64,000 nt of DNA from Azolla pinnata (lineage: Eukaryota; Streptophyta; Polypodiopsida; Salviniales; Salviniaceae), in contig JBBBWG010018889.1 of the NCBI GenBank assembly GCA_037176905.1, forward strand, positions 1 to 64,000, in the 5' to 3' direction. Shown here piece by piece: positions 1 to 10,284 of this stretch. The notes beneath the pieces were generated by a model, which was not told where the DNA came from, did not search any database, and saw only the letters and a list, made by a program, of their open reading frames with translations. A program made the translations under genes and the position numbers. Each line of letters opens with the position of its first letter. The stretch's first letter is position 1.

Positions 1-170
1 CCGTGCCATTAATGCCATTAATGCTACGCCGTCGATACGGCGCCGTGCCATTAATGCCATTAATGCTACGCCTTCGATACGGCGCCGTGCCATTAATGCC
101 ATTAATGCCGGCGCGCGTCGGCGCCGTGCCGTTGATGCCGCTGATGCCGGCGCGGTACGGCGCCGCCGCC
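1..170. repeat. 42-bp GC-rich tandem repeat
   Basis: Four units built on GTGCCATTAATGCCATTAAT, a linker and GGCGCC; the two outermost copies (1-86) are nearly identical and the two inner ones have diverged. The array continues past the left edge. Its period is a multiple of three, so it keeps the minus-strand frame open. Confidence 0.85.
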
Positions 171-478
171 GTCGTACCGCTGGCAACGTCGGGGGAATAT
201 TCCCGGCCCCCGCTATCGGCCGGCGCACGTCGCCATCGCCGGGATTCCGCGAGCCGGTACCACGCCGCCGTCGCTGCCGCCGCCTCCGTCGTACCGTTGG
301 AATCGGAGGAATATTCCCGGCCGTGATCGGCCGACGCACGTCGCCATCGCCGAGATTCCGCGACGATATTCCCGCCGCTTCCGCCCATGCGAGCATGCTG
401 AAGAAGGGTGGCCAGCACCATAGCCACTGCCACATGAAGAAACCCTCTCCTTCTCTCCATGGCCATAGCCAAAAGCAT
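1..478 (-). CDS. Putative secreted tandem-repeat protein, partial (5' end only)
   Basis: Not recognised. A minus-strand frame is open from an in-frame TAA at 499-497 to the window edge, about 159 codons. Candidate starts are ATG at 478, 466 and 460. From 460 the protein begins MERRRGFLHVAVAMVLATLL, a good secretory signal peptide. It continues with two related modules, each holding AESRRWRRA, then AD..GREYS, and a (S/N)GTT motif, then at least four shorter repeats of the type INGINGTAPYRRRS (42 bp). Every short repeat carries an N-G-T glycosylation sequon, and the outer ones carry an RRR cluster. Differences between copies are partly synonymous in this frame (ATT/ATC, AAT/AAC, CGG/AGG, TCC/TCT) and one length difference is a whole codon. 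The opposite strand is also open in the short repeats but meets a stop in the second long module. This could be a repeat-bearing peptide precursor, a structural wall protein, or a fortuitous frame in a GC-rich minisatellite. The coding call is moderately supported; function is unknown. Confidence 0.5.
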   Translation of the reverse strand, partial: MLLAMAMERRRGFLHVAVAMVLATLLQHARMGGSGGNIVAESRRWRRASADHGREYSSDSNGTTEAAAATAAWYRLAESRRWRRAPADSGGREYSPDVASGTTAAAPYRAGISGINGTAPTRAGINGINGTAPYRRRSINGINGTAPYRRRSINGINGT

Positions 479-3400
479 TAACACACATCTTGATCCTTAT
501 AAAATGGGACCTCCTCCCTTTGTTTTTTTCTTTTTCTAAAGCTCTGATTTGTTCCCTTCTCTGGCCCATGCTTCCTTTGTGATCCACAATCTTTGCCCCA
601 CATTAATAACCTTTTTTTCTCCTCAATCAAAATTTACAAGGAAGGGCCCCCCTCCTTCACCCCCCCAACCCCCCACCAAATGTTGGCTGACCACGCCTCA
701 CCAACTCCTCTAGTCGTCGAACTCATGATCCACATGTCTCATGTCACCAACCTCGTGATCCGCCAACGCTCTCTCATTTGCCACCCATCTCGGCCAATGA
801 TCTAACAACCGCTAGTATCGCAGGCTCATCTTCGATCTCGATCATCGTAAATTTGTGATCGGGCATGGAGCCGCTAACTTTGGGCGAAGCCTGATGGTGA
901 ACACGGGTAGAGAGCGATTCCGATCGTCGTGTTCGTGCTCGGCTTGAAGGCACGTAATGCCCAACATAATTTGATCCATTGGAGCAAATGAGAATTGTGG
1001 TTGCTTTTTCCTAACAATCCTCCTTATGTCGGACACTTTTGACGCCCAATGCATGGATCATGTCCCCGATTCCTTACCGCACAATCGCATCTCTTTTACT
1101 CGTACGTGTACTATCTTTACAGCACGTTTCAATCACACAATCTATAATTGTTTAAACTATTTCAGCTCGTGCTTCTCCATCATCTTTCACATCAACAATT
1201 CGCTCCATGATCGTTGGCTTTAGACTCTGTCACAGATATTTCAGTCGAACTCAAATTCCACAAACCATTTGTCAGAAGAACATGTCAAAGCTTTTCATGC
1301 TAGCTAATCAAGATATTACGCCTTGTAGTATAATATTGGCATTGTCGGTTTATTGTGCAGGGAGCCAAATTATGGTGATTGTTTTTTTTTGCTACAAATG
1401 GTAATTTCTATGATTGTACATGGTTTTAAGCCAATGCCATATGAGGATGAGAAGATGGGACATCATGCATTTGGATACTCTGTATCAATGAAAACAAATG
1501 CGCATACCATCACTTGAAATTCATGGAGAAAAGCATATTGAAGCTTAAGATATTTCATGATGACATACTTTATTTTTTTATTACATCATTCCATATTACT
1601 TAGATGGTGATTGACCAATTAGAATGCCTTTCACATGGTCATGTGGCAAAACAAAACTCCAATGTATCATCAAATTATCCCCTTCTTATTTGTGAGTTTG
1701 TACAATTAATTCGTCTTACACAAAAAGACATTTATGTTGGGCCTAAAATCTCAAAGGATGTTCACGCAGGATGACATGATAACTTGCCAAAAATAGAAGT
1801 TGGTTTATTGATTGTTATGTTGGCAGATAGTGATGAGCTGGGACAAACATCCCTTTTGGATTATGAAACTAGTCATCATGTTTATAAAGGATCGAAATCA
1901 AAATAGACTTTTTTCATTAAAAGTGTATTGGTATTACATAGCTAGTCAAAATGCTTTCTTTAGTAAATATTCATTAAAATGATGTTTAATTTGTTACGAT
2001 CACAAGTAATGGCAAAAGAAAGAAAAAGAATGTACGAAAAATAACAACGTTGAATTTAGAGAATGTTAATGTTATTCTTGACTTGGCTACCTATGCTGAA
2101 AGAAATACGGAAAATTATCATAATTTGATAATGTTTCAATGGAAATCCAACTAGACAATAACGAAGCTATGCTAGTCATTTTCTTTTTATGCATATCTTA
2201 ACATACATGCCAAATTATGTCATTTGAGAAAAGTGTAGGATTAATATGATGAATGAGAAACTAAATGTTATAAATCCAAAACAATTGACAAGGCAAACAA
2301 GATACACACCATCTAATCTTATAGATGTTGGTAACAGTTGGATGAGGATAATATTTTAATAAAAAAATCAAAAGAGGATGAAAGCTCTCATATTTATAGT
2401 AAGGATATAAGTGGTTCTAGTTAGATAAATGATTGATTTATGCCCTAACTTCACTTTGTTCTATGAATGTCATTTTTTTATTTTATAATATAAAGAAGTC
2501 GATACATATTTTTTCTACTATTATTGTAATTGTACAAACTTTAAAATATTTTTTCCTTGTTCAAAAATAATTTTTTTATTGTTTTCTAAGCCTTTTGATT
2601 GCATACAAATTATTTGAAATTTGACCAGTGTGTGGTATGACAAACAACCAACCAAATGCACCTGGGCCAAACAATTATCATCAATAACTTATGGAACTCA
2701 AGCAAAGGGAGGCAAACATTTTTATTTATCGATATTGTTATGATAAATCATTTAAGGCATATAGTGACTATGATATTTTATGGCATTTTTCCTATGATAT
2801 ATGACCTTCATTAGTTTTTTAATATAAAAGTCACGATATACTTTCTAAATTTTCTAAAATTTCCCTTTTTAAACATAATCATCTCTGACTATTTCTAATA
2901 TCATGGTTTTTAAGTTCACACATATTCGACAAACACCCATTCACACCTTACATGGAATCATAATATTGTTAAACTTTGTGTTTTATGATGTAGTGGATTA
3001 CGTATAATTTGAATTTTTTTCACCTTAACAATCCACTTCCTCATAGATTTGAAATAACTTATCTCATGTAACGTTTTTTAATAAATGTCACGTACTAGTT
3101 GTAGGCATATATTTTTACTATGCAATGTAAAATGACTTTTTTATCTACTTGATAACGTGTTTATTGAGTCTCATCCTTTTCCTACAAATATATTATTCAA
3201 TTACACGTTTAAAGATGTTAAATCCTATTTAACCTCATATTATTAAGACCCAAACTAATAATATTCGTCGATTATGTTTATATAATATTCAAAGGAAATT
3301 CATTTGGTTAACAAAGATTTTTAAACCAATTGTAAACAATCAATAAGAAATGCATCTTGCTCTTCACCATTGAGTGAAAAGTATTAGTCTCAATTGTATT

Positions 3401-4904
3401 TTAAACTTTTTCTTTTAACTTGAAAAGATTTTTCGATTAGTGAACAAAACGATTGTTAGAAAGGCATACAATATGTTTATTACAAAGACATAATACTTTT
3501 AGTACTAAAAATCTTAAAAAAGAATTTATAAACTCTTGTGTTGTATGTCCATTACACATACCACACAATCTTGTCGAACCTTAGTTGAACATTTTATTTA
3601 CATACAACATTTCTTGGTAGTGTTAATTTGAGTTAACACTCATTCGTAAAAACAATCAAATCTTTTTAAATTTTATTCTTCCTAAACTTATATTATTAAT
3701 AGTCAAATATCTTTATCACTTATCTTTTAGCGATTAAAAAAGTATCCAATAAATGAAAAAAACGACTAATTTAAGGAACACAAAGCTATTAAGTAATATT
3801 AGTGTAATAATAATAACATTTAGTCACACACATGTACACAAAATAAATGAGTAAATACATCTAAACCCAAAATAAATGAGTAAATATAATGAAGCGTATA
3901 ACGCATTCATTCTAAGACATCTCCAAAAGGCACAAGAAAACAATTTTTAGAATTAAATTTGAAACAAACAGAAACGACAACAAAAGGCATGGTCTCTGTT
4001 CACATATATTTCTTCTATTCCAATTCCAAATCCATTAATTCTGTTATATGCCTATGCCTTTAGAGTCTGGACCTCATTGTGATCTCAAGCTCCCTTTGTC
4101 ATGCCCTTCTTGCTACACATTATGACATTTTGTGTCGAATTGTCTTTAACGGGATGCTCTTATCCTTATTGAAGGTGTTAGGAAAGGTTGAGTTACACAA
4201 CATACGATTCTATGTGATCTACAACAAAGCATATTGGACGAGGTCAAAAAAAATATAAAACCTGATGTACTCAATGAGATTCTAAGAGTTGTGGGAGCTC
4301 ATGATACATCTTTCGGCTTTAACTGATCAGATATACCCAGTCAGGATAGGACAAAGTTGGTTTTAAAAGATACTAAGTTTCCTCGCATTACATTCATCTT
4401 TGACTATGAATTCAACAACCGCGAGCCATTCAGAGCCGGATATCTTTGAAAGGTCAAACGACGCCAAGAGTCGAGTCCTTTCATTTAAATTTCTACGCGA
4501 AGCATAATCGATTGTAATTAGTCATAGTTAAACATAATCAATCAGAGATCAACACCAATACGCATATCCTTCCTCTGTGTCCAATCCATGGACAGCATCT
4601 CGAGCCTTGGGCAAGATCTTCTACATCTGGACACAGCTTGCAGGTCGCTCGTCAGCCGGGCCAACTACAGCAAGCAGCTCGAATGAAGAAGAGCAGATTG
4701 CCGTTCTGTTGGAGGCTCGGTACAGAGAGGTCAAAAAGCACCAGCAGTGCGATGCACGCATGCATATACGCAGATCGTCGTGCAACATCAGCCCCATTCA
4801 TTCATCTGCCGATGTCTATGCATGCTCGCGATGCCTGCGTAGCCAGAAAGAAAGCTTGTCTTATCTGCCGAAGAAGAACGGAGAAAAGCAGATCGCACAG
4901 AAAG

Positions 4905-5041
4905 CCAGCGCACACATGTATGTGCATCGTGCTCCAGGCTCCGAACACAACCCATGTGTATCTACATGCATGCATGTGGGCATGTATGTATGTGTGTGCA
5001 TGCATGCATATATGTATGCATGCATGCATGCATGTGTGTGA
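4905..5041. repeat. ATGC-rich (RY) microsatellite tract
   Basis: Runs of CATGCATG and TGTATGTGTG lie about 0.4 kb upstream of the VAP-like start codon. CATGCA is the RY element bound by plant B3-domain factors (family knowledge); here the repeat may simply be a microsatellite. Confidence 0.8.
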
Positions 5042-5147
5042 ATGTGTGTTTGCGTTTTGCTTTTTTTTTTTGCTTTTTGCTTTTTGGGAGTTGACCTTTC
5101 AAGGAAAGCAAAACGCAGAGCAAAAAAGAGGGGCAAAAAACCATCGC

Positions 5148-5154
5148 ATCATCA

Positions 5155-5192
<38 letters not shown>

Positions 5193-5212
5193 TTCTTCTT
5201 CTTCTTCTTCTG
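5148..5212. repeat. (ATC)n followed by (TTC)n microsatellites in the presumed 5' UTR
   Basis: Pure trinucleotide runs sit 200-260 bp upstream of the VAP-like start codon. Frames crossing them give only homopolymeric His, Leu, Asp or Glu peptides, so I treat them as untranslated. Confidence 0.8.
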
Positions 5213-5410
5213 ATCTGTGGCTATGGCGAGGGAAGGATTTCCCTGATTTTCTCGTTTCATCCCCCTCCACAGTTATCTTCACCATCATTTCTTCCCTTCG
5301 CTCTTTCCCCTGCCCCAGCTCCAACTCCAGCTCCAGCTCCAGCTCCAGCTCGTACATACAAGAGATCGACCGAAGAAAAGATCCCGGAAGCTCCAGGAAT
5401 ACAGCAGCCG

Positions 5411-6898
5411 ATGCGTTGGTGGCAGAGAGGCCATTCAGATCAGCACGACATAGCTATGGTGGGCTTCTACAATGGGAGTGGCCACAGCAGCAGCCACCCC
5501 GCCCATCACGCCCTTAGCAACAGCAGCAAATCGGGCAGCGGCCACGAACCAGGGGCGAGATATCCTTCTCTCTCTTCCATAGCTAAAGCTCTGCTTGTCC
5601 CCAAGCGACGGCTCAGCCTCACCCCTGACAAGCGCCTCTTCTTCGTCTGTAAGATCTCCTTCGCTCATTATGATGAGCCTGTCAGTCATTCTGTTCCTGT
5701 ATCGGTTCCCTCGTTACGATCCATGTGGGTTTGTTTTTTTTTCGTGCATCTTTGACACGGCTCGTCTCTTTCGGGCTCTGTGTTTTCCGTTGGAACAGAT
5801 GAACCAGGTAAACAAGCTTCCAGTGCAATCAAGATCAAGAATACCAGCCGTTCTCCTGTCGCATTTAAGGCGAGTTTTAACATCTTTGCTACAAAAGTTG
5901 CATTCTTTTTTTGTCCGATGATGCAGACTATTTCTGGTCAAGGAAGAGCGAATTGATCAACATTTTCTGAAGCTATTTACAGCTTTTAATCATCTATATA
6001 TCTCTATTATAAAGATATGTGTGATGATTGTCACATTTACATAGGTCGATGATTGTAAAAAATGCTGGTATATAGGTGTGCGTATGTGTGTATGCAGTGT
6101 TTTGAGATCAAAGCTTATATAGATGGTTCTCTTTTCTTCTTCTTTTCTTTTTTTGGGTCTACAGTTTCAAACAAATGCTCCCAAGAGCTGTTTCATGAGG
6201 CCACCTAGTGGTATCTTATTACCTGGAGAGACGATCCTAACAACAGGTAATTTAGACCTTTTATCTATATATTTTTTTTTGAAGGAAACAGATGATAATT
6301 CTCTTTACTTATCATTCTCCTGACAGCCTGGATTTTGGTATTGGTGTTCTGGTATTGGTTTTCACAAGGAAAAGAAAGAAAATCAAAAGAAGTGTGTATT
6401 TGAACCATAAATTCTCAATGATTATTTTGATCTTGATTATTAAATTCGCCAGTTGTGAAATTCATCGAACCTCCGGAACTAAATCAAGAGAAGAAATGCA
6501 AGGACAAATTCAAGATCGTGAGTTTGAAAGTGAAGCAGGGGATCGATTTCACTCCTGAATTGGTATTATACTACACCAAACTATGTATGAGTTTTCTTTC
6601 TTAATTCTCCAAATCTTTCTAAAAGCTTTTATGCCTCTTCTTGGACTGAGATCGAAAAATTGTTGCCAAACATCAACAAGAATGAAAACAAAGGAAGAAG
6701 AAGAAGGGGAATTGGTTGTCATCTCATTTAATGCTTTTCCTTTGATGTAGTTTGATGAGCAGAAGGAGTTAGTCGCTGTAGAGCGTGTCCTACATGTGGT
6801 GTACTTGGATCCTCAAAGCCAATCGCCAGTGAGTTATTGATCGTTGTTCTCAAATCAAAGTTGCTTTTTCTTTTCTGTCTTTTGTTACACCAACTGAC

Positions 6899-6934
<36 letters not shown>

Positions 6935-7864
6935 CACGATGAATGTTGGTGAATGATGAATTATGAATGATGATGGTGGTGATATGAGGATGAGGATGTT
7001 GATTGATGCATTTTTTCTGGCCAAAACTATAGGAGATTGAGAAGTTACAAAAGCGACTAGCCGAGGCGGAAGCAGATCAACAAGCTCGGAAAAGACCACC
7101 AGAAGACAAGACCCAGAAGATTGGCATTGGAGGGGGTTTAGATGAATGGGTAAGTTGAAAAAGGAAACATACTAAACTCTGGCATGCCTATATATGACTT
7201 CGGCATGAATGTATGCATGGATTACTGATAAAATAAGGAAGATTTACATATACCAGCTGCCTCAAATAGTCTACAGCCCAGTTGGGTTACTGTTTCAACT
7301 CGTGTATAAGGCTGGTCTGTGGAGATGATACTGTTGTTTCATGCATCAAGCCCATACCTGACATATGGAAGAACAGTTTCAAACTTGGGAGCATAAGTTA
7401 GTTGCAAAAAAAGCAAAGGCATGGCATTATCACTAGTGCTGCATACAGCCTTACCATGACATGAAAAGAAAAACCATGTACCAGCTTATTCATCATGATT
7501 CCTTTTTAGTAAGGGAAAAAATTGTACGCTTTAAGTTTGCTCCATTATACACTTCTACTGGACGTATCCTCTATGCACCACAAATTTCTTCTTTATTTTG
7601 TCCTCCCATTCTCTGACTGTCTCTCCCTTTATGATTAACTTTTTATCATTAAATCCTTTATCTCTTGTTTTCATTTTCATTTTTTTGTACTTCGGATGAT
7701 TGGGTACGCATCCCACTGTTGTATCTTTTGTGTCATGGGCCAATTTTGGTCTTAGAAGATGTTAATATATCATTCATTCTTTCTTTTTTTCTCTCTCTCA
7801 GAAGGAGCAACAACGGGAAAAGCGGATCATCAAGCAACAAATCGAGGGAATGGATTCGGCATAG
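5411..7864 (+). CDS. VAP-like MSP-domain protein (plant MAMI / PapD-like family)
   Basis: Seven exons: 5411-5648, 5799-5869, 6165-6246, 6453-6562, 6751-6828, 7033-7149, 7802-7864; 252 aa. After a Ser/His-rich N-terminus and LTPDKRLFF comes the major sperm protein fold, with YEPGKQASSAIKIKNTS, VAFKFQTNAPKSCFMRPP, GILLPGETIL and KFIEPPEL, ending in a charged tail IEKLQKRLAEAEADQQARK. This matches the Arabidopsis membrane-associated mannitol-induced (At5g54110) type. VAP proteins bind FFAT-motif partners at ER contact sites; like its plant relatives this branch has no C-terminal membrane anchor that I can see. Intron 2 must use a GC donor (AAG|GCGAGT at 5870) to stay in frame. The start could also be the in-frame ATG at 5456. 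A GAT run lies in intron 5 and a TA run follows the stop codon. Confidence 0.93.
6898..6935. repeat. (GAT)n microsatellite in intron 5 of the VAP-like gene
   Basis: About 12 uninterrupted ATG/GAT units, followed by looser GAT-rich sequence to about 7010. Confidence 0.9.
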
Positions 7865-10284
7865 AACTTTTTGTTTGGTCGTTTTATATATATACATATA
7901 TATATATATATATTGATAGAAAGATGTTGTAATGTATACATACATATACACACTCACACACACATATAATCTTTATTGCAATACATATATAATGTATTAC
8001 AAAAATGATACTTGCATACAGCATGCAGAAAAGAGAAGCTTTCAAGCAGTTTGTCTTTCCTAGGTATGGCTGAAAGAGCCAGAAGGTTCTCCTCTAGGTA
8101 TAACCCACTCCTGTGTCATGTATTTTTATTGGTACTGAAATCATCGAAGGATGCAAATTTTTTTTTTGTTATAAGATCACAAATGGCTTTGTTCTTCAAA
8201 GGTATTGGATCCATGGCGTGTACGAATATTTCCTACTTAATGTCGACACATACATAAAATACAACCATTCAAAGCACAGGCAATTGCTTTTGTTCTTCCA
8301 AAGGTGGGATCCATCACACACAAGTGTTTGCTACCTACATCTGCATGTATTCCTACGCAACTGTGTATTCTCATAGAACAGGCTAACACAATCTGATCTA
8401 AACAAAGTTGCCTAGTGTTATTACCATTCCCCCAAATCATTATAAACAAGAATGATTTGATTCATTGCTTTCAATTTGTTGTTGAAATTATGTGCACTCT
8501 ACAGAAACACTAAAAGAGGGAACAAGTTCTGTTCTTTTGATTTTGAGTTCTGATGAAATCTCAGCAGAATTTTGTGATTCTGGTCTAGGACATGAATCCA
8601 GAAGCAATGAAAATAGCGGGTTATAGATGTAATTTGCAGAGGAGCCTTTGCCTCATTCCAGCACAAGATGAAGAGCTGGTCTTGTGATCGAATTTTCATC
8701 AGAAAATGCAATCCAAAGTCTGAAGTAGGCCAAGGTTTGGAACACACCTAAAGGAACTGCAAATCCTGTCATGTTTAGCTAAGCAGGAGAAGACATGTGG
8801 CCCAAAGTGTTGGAGAAAGTGAGGGAGGGAGTTCAAGTTGTAGTTATCTGTATTTCAAGCATAGTAAAGAAGAGGGAGAGAAAGTCAACCTATCGACAGA
8901 CAGGAAAGCCCATACTGTGGTCCAATTCTTCAATTGTCTTGTCGGATGCAAGAAGATGCCCATCAATGACCTCTAAAGATGTTGGATGTCATACCTTATT
9001 CAAGAGAGTATGTTGCGTCAAAGCAAAATCATGATCAATGAAACAGGAGCTAGCTCTTGACTCTAAAACAGGCAAGGCTACAATTGCAAGCAAATTAGAG
9101 GTAACAATTACTCGACTAGATGAAATGCAACTAGTATTGGAAGCTTATGCTAACTATTCTGTGAATTGTCCGACCAAATAGCTCTGATTTTAGAATAGAC
9201 TCGCTAGTCTAACGACTCATCTCTGAAGCTCGTAGCTTCAAAACAATTGGATTTGGCATGAGAATTGGGCAAGCTACGATTTCCTGGTTATCGAGGCCCA
9301 CTAAAATTGTGTTATTCTTCAAGTAGACTTGTTATCGAGTATCTTTTATTGGACAAAACCGAATAAGATGGGTTGAGACGCCATAATATTAACATAAACC
9401 GTTCACTCGTCAATAACGCCGTTGAGTGTATATGAATGTTTTTGGCACAAGCTTGATCAATTTCCATCATACACAGGTACCATTGTTTAATTATGAGCCT
9501 TGCAGACACCGGGGATTGTACTACAAGCACATTGCAAGAGAAGACTCGATCGAGGCCTTGAAGTTATCAGCTCCTAACGAAACTCAAAAATGCCGATTGT
9601 CAGAACTCTAACCCTTCTACTTTCCTAATCCTAACCCTAACCCTAACTACACTCGAGTCTCAGACAAAAACCTACCATTATGTTCAAGAAGAAGATATTT
9701 AGATTTAAGGGTACTTTTGAAGGCGAACATTACTGTAATTGAAGAAAGGCTTCATGTCAATTTCGTGTCAAAGTCATGTCAATTTAGGGCGAAGAAAACT
9801 GCAATTTACGGTTTCATGACAATATCATGTCAATGTCATACCACAAACCCTAGGCTTTCTTCCATAGCATCTTGAATGAAACTGTGACAATCTGTCTCGA
9901 AAGCACCAATCAACTAGATTAATCCATGGAAACTGAAAGAAGATCCATAATCAAAGGAATCTGGGACCACTTTTCCTTTCCACATTTCAAGACACCATAT
10001 ATAGTATATATATATATGCTCCACTGCATAAGAAATTACAACAGACTTCAAGTAGCACGCAAAAAGAAAAGGGAAAAAAAACAAACGAATGTTTGCTCGA
10101 GTCCATTCTACTTACTAGAGATTGAAAGTGTTGATGTTTTTCCGACATTTTTATTTGTACTCTTAATGAACCACAGCGGAAGGAAGACAGCTGCTGTGCT
10201 TCACAAGGGAACAAAAATAACAAACCAAAAAAGATGGGAAACGGACACTACATGACTGGAGTAGAAAGGAGAAGAATGGCTGGC
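7865..10284. other. Intergenic region with no gene recognised
   Basis: It begins with a (TA)n run at about 7885-7916, probably in the 3' UTR of the VAP-like gene. The rest has only short open frames with no recognisable product. A short telomere-like run (CCTAACCCTAACCCTAAC) sits at about 9630-9647. Around 9750-9830 the phrase CATGTCAAT recurs. Confidence 0.6.

Larger units (their letters stand above)
479..5410. other. AT-rich intergenic region, no gene recognised
   Basis: About 1.4-4.5 kb is strongly AT-rich, with stops in all frames and no coding region I could recognise; it could be old transposon-derived DNA but I see no terminal repeats or family motif. About 4.9-5.04 kb is an ATGC/RY-repeat tract, and 5.15-5.21 kb holds ATC and TTC microsatellites just upstream of the VAP-like gene. 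A TATA-like TTTTATAAGG on the minus strand at about 496-505 lies only 20-45 bp before the start codons of the left-edge gene. Confidence 0.6.

Noticed and set aside
3-326. Plus-strand open frame of 107 codons across the left-edge repeat (MPLMPLM units)
   Set aside because: It is a mirror of the 42-bp repeat period, meets a stop in the second long module, and lacks a leader; the minus strand has the signal peptide and the longer frame.
4577-5213. Overlapping open frames rich in Met, His, Cys and Tyr
   Set aside because: They run through ATGC, ATC and TTC microsatellites in the promoter/5' UTR of the VAP-like gene and show no protein family signal.
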